Source of the DNA: Ascidia mentula
Taxonomy: Eukaryota > Chordata > Ascidiacea > Phlebobranchia > Ascidiidae
Reading direction: 5' to 3'
Assembly (NCBI GenBank): GCA_947561715.1
Contig: OX387200.1
Span: 5,892,501-5,956,500, forward strand
DNA length: 64,000 bases
The first letter of the stretch is position 1. Every line of letters begins with the position of its first letter. The notes under the pieces are model-generated. The model saw only the letters and a list, made by a program, of their open reading frames with translations, searched no databases and was not told the DNA's origin. Shown piece after piece: positions 22,133-32,733 of this stretch. The translations under genes were made by a program, and so were the position numbers.

Positions 22133-24536
22133 ATGCCAGTGACAAAGAAGAACTGCATGTTTGCCTTAACAATTTTGCTCATCGCAGTCACAATGACTTA
22201 CTTGACGTCATCTCATTTTCCAATTGATCAACAGGTTTGTCTCCTGTGTTTTGTTGTAATAAGCCTACGGGGCATACAGGATTACAAGCTGGACTAAACA
22301 TTGACAACATTATCAAATTGTTAGTGGATGCCAGATTATCCCTCATCAGAATCGCGCACCAACGCTAAAGAAATGTGGCAATTTTGCAGTGAGAACACGC
22401 GACAAGCTAAGAAATGCGGAGAACCCGTAATAAACCTGGTATATGTCAAGACCCACAAGACTGCCAGCACAACAATAAGCAGCATGCTGCAAAAGTTTTG
22501 GAAGAAGCAAGTCAATATAACGGAGGTTGGTTTGGATGAAAATAACCTGTTTAATATATTACCCTTTTGATTAATCTTTAGAAAGCAACCAAAGTATTGG
22601 CTGCATCATACGTCGGTGGTTACCCTGGCAAATTCCGTTGTGATTTCAAGTATCCCAAAGACGCAATTGCTTCGTTTCGACACACGAGGTTTGATCCAGT
22701 GGAGATGAGAAAATGTTTTAAACCCGAAACGAGGTGAAACATATTGCGCTAATGCTTTTTTGAATTTTTCGTTGACATGGTACAACTTGTTCGAAAAAAC
22801 GCTTGTGCAAGAAACCATTTTGCATAATGAAACTTGGGATAAACACGTGATTTTGTTTCGTTAGGTTTAATCACTGACATCATTTTGTACCAAGCACATT
22901 TCTGTCGTTCGAGAGTTCTGTTAAATGAGTTGTATAACGGTAAACGCAGTATAAGGGATTATTTTTTATGTAATTTTTCATATATTTTTCATATAATTAT
23001 GTGAAGTAAATCGATGTTACATTCCTCTTGACATGTCCTTTTTTTACACAGGTACATTTCTATAGTTCGAGAGCCATGGTCACAGTTTCAATCAGCTTAC
23101 AATTATTATGCTAAAAGAATGGTCAAAGGAATAAAATGTTTTGGAATGCCGATCACCTATGTAGCCAATGGCCAGTCCATGGGCGTCAACAGTTTTGTGT
23201 TGAAATGTGCTCAACTCCTAAACGACTCAATACCATGGTATTTCAGGTAGAAGGGATTTTTCCAAAATTATAGTTTTTTTTGTCGAAATTGATCTGTTAC
23301 AACAATAAAAGTGTGGATTTGTTCCGCCTGATAACTAATTTTGAAAAAAAAACATCTTTGAACAAAATGCATTCCGCAGCCAAGCATAAATAAGTAAATA
23401 AACGAAAGCAAATCATGACACGGGGAATCCCTATTATATGAAGTCTTTGATTTATGTCCGAAGTAATTTAAATTTTTTCAGTTTGTGCAGAAAAAAACTA
23501 CATTTTATCGTTAAGATTTCGAAACTACCAAGCTCACGACCTTGGCATGGACCCAATGCTAACTGATAACAAGGAAATCAAAAACCAAATCCATGAAATT
23601 GACAGAAATATGGATTTAGTTCTTGTTATGGAATATATGGATGAATCTTTGGTTTTGCTAAAGGTAATTTTAGAAATTAATACATTTCTGTATGACCGCC
23701 GTGTTAAAACCTGAAAATGCTGTCCTTGGCTTTTACCAGTAGTTTTTTGAGTCAGGACCTTCTGTGTATGGATTGGGAAGATCTCCTAATGAAGGAAAAG
23801 AAACCTTTGCACAACAGCCACTATTCATTCTCTTCCAAAGAATACAGAAAATCGTTTGAGAAACTTGATAATATCGTAAGTGCATTTTGACACAAATTAA
23901 TAGTGGTTTATTGAAAAAGACTGTCGGTAATACCTCTGTATCTCTCAAGAAACTAGAAACGTCTTCTGGTATTCCTGCATCAAAACGAAATGTGTATGAC
24001 ATCCCGTTTAACCAAGAAATTTTAGTGAAAACCGTTACTAGAAATTCGTAAAATAAAGACACACATGGGTGCAATTGACAGAATCCTTTAATGAATTCTG
24101 AACTGCTCTGTCGCAGGATATAGCACTGTATGATCATTTCAATCGAACCCTTTGGAGAAAGGTGGACGAATACGGACGGGAGAAGTTTTCCAACGATCTC
24201 AATGAATTTCGAACTATCCGAAGAAAACAAAAACGCGACATAAAGGAGCCCTTGGTGGATGAAAATAATGAATGGGGTCCTGGTCCAAAACCATTAAATG
24301 AAGTGTTTAAATATATGAAAGCGAATGCTGGAGGATGCTATTTGCCAAAGGTAAGTAACATGTACGTGTGTGTAAATAGGTCAGTGTTTGCACTTGCATC
24401 GAAACTTATATTCTGCGCCAAACCTCAGTCACTCACAATACAAGATGATAACATTTTGAAGTTTATCGTGTCATTTAAATTCAAATTCAAAATGTTTATC
24501 TACAGCTGATAATATGTATTCTTGTAGAGACCATAA
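22133..24536 (+). CDS. Galactose 3-O-sulfotransferase-like (type B, B1)
   Basis: join(22133..22234, 22325..22525, 22582..22733, 23052..23246, 23516..23663, 23756..23875, 24117..24350, 24528..24536), 386 aa. A PAPS-dependent sulfotransferase of the Gal3ST family, predicted Golgi type II. Signal anchor at about 8-26; PAPS loop KTHKTASTT (76-84); 3'-phosphate motif from R158 to S166 (REPWSQFQS); DLLCMDWEDLL in exon 6. All frames are open and all introns GT-AG. The last exon is predicted to be only 9 nt (AGA CCA TAA) after a TTGTAG acceptor; if the last intron is retained the protein ends VSNMYVCVNR instead. The start ATG lies 6 nt after a conserved TTACAG, possibly a 5'UTR or trans-splice acceptor. 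Intron 3 contains a short relic of exon 4 (about 22897-22922). Confidence 0.85.
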
Positions 24537-25304
24537 GCAGTCCGTGGTAGAGGGGTGTCGTCAAATGCCAATAGAACGGAATTGTATTAGCATTAAGTGG
24601 CGTATATCCAGGGTTACCAAACCATGTTTATGTCCAATAAACCTGCAAATTTTAGATTTTTGTACTTACTTTTTTATTGAATATGGATTATTGGTGATAT
24701 CGCGTATGTAGACGGATGAGTAGGCTCAAAATAGTCAAATTTACAGCAGTTATCACCTCCAAAAAAAGTTTAGCATCTAATCCGCATCAAGCATAGAAAA
24801 TGCAGCGTATTTACTTTTTACTCCTGGCCAACCTTGATTTTATGTTTCCCTTTTGTTTTTTGATGTTGGATCATATTATCTTACTAAAAAAATCATCGCT
24901 ATTCTCCTGAAAATTTCATTTTTTTTATTTATATTTGATTGATCATTTTAATAAACACGGTTGGCCTCATCGGTTTTAAATAAAATATGAGAATAAAATG
25001 TCATTTGCATTACATAGTGTTATTGATACCGTTTTTAAGATCAAGGTCGAACTGTGTTTTACAACATTTAGAATGCCAGATACTACTTTATTGTGCATGA
25101 ATACGAGGAATGGAGGAAAAAAGGTTTTAGTCGGTTGTGAAACGGTTCGAAAATATTAAAACAAAATGTATAGACGTTGAGAAAACATTACTTTTTTATA
25201 TACCGCTATGACATTTACCTTTTATAAATGACTTTGGTGGTAACGAAATATCTTACTCTACCAATAACTGTATGACCTAAAACATACGGAAACGTTGACT
25301 TGAG
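24537..25304. other. 3' flank of the duplicated sulfotransferase unit
   Basis: No gene. The order CTCCTGGCCAACCTTGATTT, TGTCATTTG, GTGAAACGGTTCGAAAATAT, GACTTTGGTGGTAACG is repeated after B2 (from 30370), B3 (from 36470), B4 (from 43005) and B5 (from 49890), so this flank was duplicated with each gene. Confidence 0.7.
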
Positions 25305-25340
25305 CTGGTGAGTAATAATAGATGACGTAAACTTCACCAG
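25305..25340 (+). promoter_or_regulatory. Palindromic type-A upstream element, copy 2
   Basis: Same block as at 16306 with GATGACGTAAA in the centre. Here it precedes a dead type-A copy. Confidence 0.4.
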
Positions 25341-25573
25341 CACATTTTGAGCCTCAGTTTAAGCTTTGCGATTATGTTTGAGTGGATTATGTTTCAAAGC
25401 ACGAAAGTGTAGCGACAAGGTTTTGCTACAGACATAAATTTATGTACACATATAAAATAAAATATTCATTGAAAAAATGCGCAAACATTGTAAAAGAAAA
25501 CTTATTTGAAACTGATTTTGGAACAAAAAATATGATAGTCCATACTCTCTGCTGTATGGTCATTACTGTTGAA

Positions 25574-26195
25574 ATGTTAATATCAAAGAAAAACTTTGAC
25601 CTTTCACTAGCGAGCGTGCTTTTTTAATCCGCAACAGTTTACCTGACGTATTCTCACTTTCAAAGTCTTCAACGCGTTTGTATTTTATCTATTTTGTATA
25701 ACCTTGGGATGACATACACATTATGTGCTAAGCGAAGTACTTGCACAACAAAATTGCAGTAGCCAATACATTTTGTTAAATTTGCGGATCGAAATACGAG
25801 GAAAAATACATTTCGATCTCCCAACTATTTTGAGATACAATGGAGACCACATAAGCCAGGGCTACTCGCATAACAAAGTGATATGACAAGCTGAAAACAG
25901 AACATGCGACAAGCCAAGGTATGCAGCAAATCCATAACCAACGTGGTGTATGTCATCAACCACAAGACAGAACAATAAGAAATTTGCTGTGGAAAGATTT
26001 TGGGGAAAACAGACAAATAGAATTAGTGGCGGCCAATCGTAAAAAAAAATTCTCGTTTTTAAACAATGCAACTAAAAGTATGCCTGCGACGTTCGTCGGT
26101 GATTACCCTGGCACAATCTGTTGTGTTTTCAAGTATCCACAAAACGCAATTTCCTCGTTTCGACATACGAGCTATGATCCAGTGGAGATGAGATA
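25574..26195 (+). pseudogene. Type-A sulfotransferase pseudogene, exons 1-3 only (psi-A2)
   Basis: Exon-1-like sequence starts MLISKKNFDLSLASV and then meets a TAA within the signal anchor. Exon-2-like sequence (about 25835-26035) has lost part of the PAPS loop. Exon-3-like sequence (about 26060-26192) keeps FVG-YPG and SFRHT-YDPVEM, then a stop replaces the KCF end. Exons 4-7 are absent; unrelated flank follows. It resembles A1 rather than the B genes at the exon 2 start (CGATCTCC, ATACAATGGAGACCACATAAG). The palindromic upstream element remains at 25305. Confidence 0.85.
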
Positions 26196-27108
26196 ATACT
26201 TCATGACAGGTGAGTGTCTCTTATTTTGGCGCCTTTTGTTGCATTTGACAAAACTATATCATGTTGTACGATTCCATAGAAGGAAATCCGATAAACAGTT
26301 CACATCCTGTTGTGCGCCATAAGTCTTGGACAGTGTCGCAATGAGTAGTTTCCATACGAATTGTTCATGTCATAGGAAATCGCTGTAGAGCTGCACAACA
26401 TTACAGTTGGGCAGAAACTTTTCATTTCAAATTGCAGTAACTTTGATCATATTTATGAAGGGTTTTGTTTGACTTTCGGAGCTTGACAGGCGTTTTCATT
26501 TGGCAATAAAAAATGACGTAGCCTATATGCATGTTATGAAACCCCTGTGCGGGGTTGGCATGCTGGTTGCTTAGTTTGCAACATCATTATCTTTAGTAGT
26601 TGCATTATTTCGTGATGTAGGGCCATTTGTGCAGCGCTGGTAGTTGATAATATAGTTAAGTAAACGATCAACAAAAAGATAATTTATGCCCCATCCTATT
26701 AGGTGTGTGCATCGTTACCCGTTAAGTCGTTGCTTTGTTTGCCTGATGGACGCGCCAGCCCTGTACGTTTGTATCACTTTATAGCAGGCACAAATACCGC
26801 AATAGGAAAATATGATGCGCAATTATCACATCCTGCATTGAATTGCGTTACAGTTTACAGAGACACAGCAACTAACAATCATGTCAAACAATAGGAAAAT
26901 ATGATGCGAACTTTGCATTAAATTGCTTTACAATTTGCAGAGACACAGTATATGGTCTTTGGTCTACAACTGAGTAGCAGAAAAGAATTCTTGAGGCAAG
27001 TTGCAAGTTTTTCTCAACAAATAGTATGCTTACTTCATGCGAATATTAGCGTGAAAGTTAGATACTAACAGTATCTTCATGTTCTATCTATTATTCGTTA
27101 CAGTCGAA
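26196..27108. other. Intergenic block shared between array units
   Basis: No gene. The sequence from GGTGAGTGTCTCTTATTT (about 26209) to the B2 start recurs, with local indels, at 31733-32733 and 38121-39120. Short open frames inside are not conserved in coding fashion. Confidence 0.6.
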
Positions 27109-29715
27109 ATGCCAGTGACTAACATGAACTGCAGGCTTGCCTTAACGATTGTCCTCATCACAGTGACAACGACATACATGACGTTATCTCGTTTTCCAAC
27201 TATCCAACAGGTTTGTCTCTTGTATTTTGTTCGAATATGCCGTAAGAACATATGGGAGTAAACGCCAAATGAAATTGTTTTGCTTTGCCAGGATTAACAA
27301 ACTTTTCGAAATTTTAGTGGATGCCAGACCATCCGATTTCAGCACCACGCAAGGATGATGCAGAATTAAGGCAAGCTAAGAGTGAGGACATGCAGGAAAG
27401 CAACAAATGCAGTAAACCTGTAACCAACCTGGTATATATCAAGACCCACAAGACTTCCAGCACAACAATGAGAAAACTGCTGGAAAGGTATTGGAACAAA
27501 CAAACCAATGGAACGGAGGTTGGTTAGATAAAGACGTAGTTGCAACATGAAAGCTGCATACAAATGTACACGCTGTTTCGATCTATAAGGTCTCATCAGT
27601 GCAGCTGGTGACAGTGGCACAGGGCTAGCTGGTTGACTAGCAACAACACACAGATTTCCGCTTTGTGTTAACTTTCGGTCAATCGTCAATCCGTTGAGTA
27701 CCAAACTTTTTTTATATCTTAAAGAAAGCAACTGAAACTGTGCCTGTGCCTGTCCCATACGTCGGCGGTTACCCAGGCAAGTTCCGTTGTGATTTCAAGT
27801 ATCCCAAAGACGCAATTGCTTCGTTTCGACACACGAGGTTTGATCCAGTGGAGATGAGAAAATGTTTCGATCCCAAAACGAGGTGGAACTTGTTACAATG
27901 CGTCATTAAAATTTTGGTCTGCATTCATTTTCGTAAATGTGTTGTAATATAAGGTTATAGTAATCTGATATTGTGGCAGTTTTGTGGCAATGTTTCTTCA
28001 GGCGCCAACAAATAAGTCATTGCTTGAGGGTGGTTGAGAAGCGTGGCGCTATAGGGTTGTGGAGTGTAAAAAAAGGCCTGTCACGATTCGCCAAATAAGC
28101 AGATTCAATGCAATTTAATAAATTGTTTCAAAAGCGAATTGTTAAAAGTAGGATGTAATTGTTGACAAATATATTTCTGTTGTTCGAGAGCCGGGGGCCC
28201 AGTTTCAATTAGCATTTTTCTTCTTTGGAAACACCAAAGTAAACCTGGGTTATTTTTTTGAAGGTACATTTCAATAGTCCGGGAGCCATGGGCCCAGTTC
28301 CAATCAGCTTACAATTATTATGGGAAGAAAATGGTCTATAAAAGCAATTGTTTCGGCATGCCAATAACTTATGTGGCTAACGGTACACGAATGGATGTCA
28401 ATCAGTTTGTTTTGAAATGTGCTGAACTGTTAAACGACTCAATACCGTGGTATTTCAGGTGATTGAAGTAATTTGGAACAATCCTTTTTTAAGTAAAATG
28501 CTAAAGCAATAAATTAAGAGTAAACCATACTGGCAAAAAAAACAAACATATTGTCAAGAAAGGGCATTTCACAAAAACCCATATAAAATTATTTATTTTG
28601 TACAGCAATTTTTAACTCACTATTTTGCTTCAAGTCTACACTAATAAGAAAAATCCTTGGTACTCAATACACAAACTACTTTCTGTTGCTAAGATTTCGA
28701 AACTATCAAGCCCACGACCTTGGCATGGACCCAATGCTAACAGATAACAAGGAAATCAAAAACCAAATCCATGAAATTGACAGAAATATGGATTTAGTTC
28801 TTGTTATGGAATATATGGACGAATCTTTGGTTTTGCTAAAGGTAATTTTTGAAACTAATACATTTCTGTATGACCGCCGTGTCAAACCTGTTGGTTTTGG
28901 TTTTTATGGTTTTTACCAGTAGTGTTTTGAGTCAGGACCTTCTGTGTATGGATTGGGAAGATCTCCTAATGAAGGAGAAAAAACCTTTGCACAACAGCCA
29001 CTATTCATTCTCTTCCAAAGAATACAGAAAATCGTTTGAGAAACTTGATAATATCGTAAGTGCATTTTGACACAAATTAATAGTGGTTTATTGAAAAAGA
29101 TTGTCGGTAATACCTCTGTATCTCTCAAAAAACTAAAACGTCTTCTGGTATTCCTGCAACAAAACGAAATGTGTATGATATCCGGTTTAACCAAGAAATT
29201 TTGGTGAAAACCGTTACTAAAAATTCGTGAAATAAAGACACACATAGGTGCAATTGACATAATTCTTTAAATAATTCTGAACTGCTCTGTCGCAGGATAT
29301 AGCACTATATGATTATTTTAATCGAACACTCTGGAGAAAGGTGGACGAATACGGACGGGAGAAGTTTTCCAACGATCTCAATGAATTTCGAACTATCCGA
29401 AGAAAACAAAAACGCGAATTAAACGAGCCCTTGGTGGATGAAAATAATGAATGGGGTCCTGGTCCAAAACCATTAAATGAAGTGTTTAAATATATGAAAG
29501 CGAATGCTGGAGGATGCTATTTGCCAAAGGTAAGTAACATGTACGTGTGTGTAAATAGGTCAGTGTTTGCACTTGCATCGAAACTTATATTCTGCGCCAA
29601 ACCTCAGTCACTCACAATACAAGATGATAACATTTTGAAGTTTATCGCGTCATTTAAATTCAAATTCAAAATGTTTATCTACAGCTGATAATATGTATTC
29701 TTGTAGAGTCCATAA
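27109..29715 (+). CDS. Galactose 3-O-sulfotransferase-like (type B, B2)
   Basis: join(27109..27210, 27318..27518, 27725..27882, 28264..28458, 28694..28841, 28936..29055, 29296..29529, 29707..29715), 388 aa. Same enzyme family and domain order as B1: signal anchor, PAPS loop KTHKTSSTT, VGGYPGKFRCDFKYP, RHTRFDPVEMRKCF, REPWAQFQS, HDLGMDPM, MDWEDLLM. Exon 3 carries two extra codons (KATETVPVPVPYVGG). From exon 5 to the 3' flank it is almost identical to B1, introns included, while exons 1-3 are closer to B3, which suggests gene conversion. The short last exon encodes SP then stop. Intron 2 carries half of a foldback MITE and intron 3 a relic of exon 4. Function is predicted from the family; the substrate is unknown. 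Confidence 0.85.
27545..27715. mobile_element. Half of a foldback MITE in B2 intron 2
   Basis: AGCTGCATACAAATG, CTGTTTCGATCTATAAGGTC, CATCAGTGCAGCTGGTG and CGTCAATCCGTTGAGTACCA match, in order, the left arm of the element at 56674-57081. The second arm is missing. Confidence 0.7.
28168..28206 (+). pseudogene. Relic of sulfotransferase exon 4 in B2 intron 3
   Basis: ATATTTCTGTTGTTCGAGAG followed by CCGGGGGCCCAGTTTCAAT copies the start of exon 4 (YISIVREPWAQFQ) but has no proper acceptor or downstream exon. The full exon 4 lies 60 nt further on. B1 has a shorter equivalent at about 22897-22922. Confidence 0.7.
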
Positions 29716-30877
29716 GCAGTCCGTGGTAGAGGGGTGTCGTCAAATGCCAATAGAACGGAATTGTATTAGCATTATGTGGCGTATATTCAGGGTTACCAAA
29801 CCATGTTTATATCTAAGAAACCTACAAATTTTGAATTTTTGTTCTTATTTTTTATTTAATATGGATTATTGGTGATATTGCGTATTTAGACGTGAAAATC
29901 GTTCAATATTTGCACTTGCATGGAAACTTGTTCAGCGCAAAACCGCAGTCAATGGGCGTCCAACATGATAACATTTTAATAGTCACTGTTTCTCTCGACA
30001 ATTTAATTTAAGTTTGAAATGTTTATCTACATCTCATAATCTGTATTTTTGTAGAGTCCATAATAAGCAGTCCGTGGTAGAGGTGTTGACGTCAGATGCC
30101 AATAGAACATAAATGTATTAGCATTATATGGCATATATCAAGGGTTACCATGCCATGCTTCTATCTATGAAATCTGCAAATTTTGGAATTGCGTGCTTAG
30201 TTTTTCGTTCAATACTAGTGATATTGCGTTTTTGGACGGATGAGTCGGGCTTAAAATAGACAAATTTATAGAAGTAATCACCTCCGAAAACGGTCAGCAT
30301 CTGATCCACATCATACAAAATCGAGCAAAGTTTCTGAAATAATGCAAATTTCAGCATCGAAAATGCAGCGTATTTACTTTTTACTCCTGGCCAACCTTGA
30401 TTTTATGTTTCCCTTTTGTTTTTTGTTGTTGGAACATATTATCTTGCTAAAAATATCAACGCTCTTCTCCTTAAAATTTCGTCATTTTTATTTTATATTT
30501 AATTGATCATTTTAATAGACAGTTGACCTCATCGGTTTTAAATGAAATATGAAAATAAAATGTCATTTGTATTACATAGTGTTATTGATACGTCTTTTAA
30601 GGTCAAGGTCCAACAGTGTTTTTCAACATTTAGAATGCCAGATACACCTTTAATTTTGCAAGAATACGAGGAATGGAGGAAAAAAGGTTTTTGTCAGTTG
30701 TGAAACGGTTCGAAAATATTAAAACAATCAAGTACAAAAGGTACAGACGTTGAGAAAACATTACCTTTTTATATACCGCTATGACATTTACCTTTTATAT
30801 ATGACTTTGGTGGTAACGTAATATCTTACTCTACCAATAACTGTATGACCTAAAACATACGGAAACGTTGACTTGAT
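29716..30877. other. 3' flank of B2 with internally repeated end segment
   Basis: No gene. The TAGAGTCCATAA-AGCAGTCC segment occurs twice (about 29706 and 30054), the second copy resembling the flank of B3, so two duplicated flanks have been joined. The common 3' flank block follows from about 30370. Confidence 0.6.
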
Positions 30878-30913
30878 CTGGTGAGTAATAATAGATGACG
30901 CAAACTTCACCAG
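30878..30913 (+). promoter_or_regulatory. Palindromic type-A upstream element, copy 3
   Basis: Same CTGGTGA...TCACCAG block, upstream of psi-A3. Confidence 0.4.
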
Positions 30914-31094
30914 CACATTTTGAGCCTCAGTTTAAGCTTTGCGATTATGTTTGAGTGGATTATGTTTCAAAGCACGGAACTGTATCGACAAGGTTTTGCT
31001 GCAGACATAAATTCATGTACTAACTAATACATTGCAAAAGAAAACTTAGTTTGAAACTGATATTGGAATAAAAAATATTATAGTTCATATTGTG

Positions 31095-31718
31095 TGCCGC
31101 AGGATCATTACTGTCGATCTGTTTTTGCTTTTTTCATCCGCAACAGTTTACCTGACGTATTCTCACTTTCAAAATCATCAACTGTATTGTATCTATTTTG
31201 TATCACCTTAGGATGACATGAAGATTATGTGCTGAGCCAAGTACTTGTACACCAAAATTGCAGTAGCCAATACATTTTGTTGAATTTGCGGATCGCAATA
31301 CTTGGAAAAATACATTTCGATCTCCCAACTATATTGAGATAGAATGGAGACCACATAAGCCAGCGCAACTCGTATACTAAGTGATACGGCAACCTGAAAA
31401 TAAGAACATGCGACAAGCCAAAAAATGCCACAAACTCATAACCAAAGTGTTGTATTTCTAGAATCACAAGACTGCCAGCACAAGACTAAGAATGTTGATG
31501 AAAATGTGTTGGAGAAAACAGATAAATAAAATTAAATTAGGTTGAACAATGATGTCATCAATTGTAAAAAAATTCTCGTGTTTGAAGAAGGCAATTAAAA
31601 TTGTGCTTTCGCCGTTCGTCGGTGGTTACCTTGGCAAGATCTTTTGTGTTTTCAAGTATCCACAAAACGCAATTTCCTCGTTTCGACACACGAGCTATGA
31701 TCCAGTGGAGATGAGATA
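31095..31718 (+). pseudogene. Type-A sulfotransferase pseudogene, exons 1-3 only (psi-A3)
   Basis: Only the 3' half of exon 1 is clear (GCAACAGTTTACCTGACGTA), then a decayed exon 2 (about 31325-31535) and exon 3 (about 31580-31718). They carry the same end-of-exon stop (GAGATGAGATAATA) and the same flank as psi-A2, so the truncation predates the copying. Multiple frame breaks. Confidence 0.8.
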
Positions 31719-32733
31719 ATACATCATGAAAGGTGAGTGTCTCTTATTTTAGCGCTTTTTGTTGCATTTGACAAAACTATATATTTTTCTTGCCTTATCA
31801 AGAACCAAAGCCAAGAAAACAGAAACAATATAACCTCCAATATATTACGCACTTCCATCACCATAATCCCTTCATTAGAAACGCTAAATCAAAATAAGGG
31901 TATATCATGTTGAACCATAAAATAGAAGGAAATCCGATAAACAGTTTATATCTTGTTGTGTGCCATAAGTCTTGGGCAGTGTCGAAATGAGAATTTCCAA
32001 CATAAGAATTGGTCACTTCATTGGAAAGCGTTGTAAAGCTGCACAGCGTTACAGTTGAACAAAAACTTTGTCAACGCAAGTTGCAGTAAATTTGGTCATA
32101 TTTATTATTGATTATCTTTGACTTTCGGAGCTTGCCATGCATTTTCGTTTGGCGAAAGATCCCATAGCCGATAAATGTTATCACACCCCTTGTGCGGGAT
32201 TGGCATGTTGGTTGCTTCATTGCTTATATTATCAAACGTTCGCCTATTGTTGCAATACCATTATCTTTAGCAGTGACAATATTTCGTTTTGTACCGCTAT
32301 TTGTGCACCGCTTGCAGTTGATAACAGTTAAGTATAAACAGTCAACAAAAATACAATTTATGCACCTCCTGGGGTGAGTGCATCGTTGCCCTTTAAGTCG
32401 GTGCCTTGTTTGTCTAATGAACGCGCCAGCCCTGTACGTCTGTACCACTTTATACCAGGCGCAACTATCTGACAGGTTGCATCACAAGAGACAATCAAGT
32501 CAAACAATAGAAAAATACGATGCGCAGTGATCACATCCTGCGTTAAATTGCTTTGCAATTTGCAGAGACACAGTATATGGTCTTTAGTCTACAACTGAGT
32601 AGCAGAAAAGAATTCTTGAGGCAAGTTGCAAGTATTTCTCAACAAATAGTAAGCTTACTTCATACGAATATAAGCCTGAAAGTTAGATACTAACAGTATC
32701 TTCATATTCTACCTGTTATTCGTTACAGTCGAA
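31719..32733. other. Intergenic block shared between array units
   Basis: Counterpart of 26196-27108 and 38111-39120; no gene is supported. It has an extra segment (about 31785-31905) shared with the third copy only. Confidence 0.6.

Noticed and set aside
32137-32331. Open frame repeated at 38536-38718 with a similar product
   Set aside because: Both lie in recently duplicated intergenic blocks. The older counterpart near 26500 does not keep the frame, and there are no splice sites or known domain.
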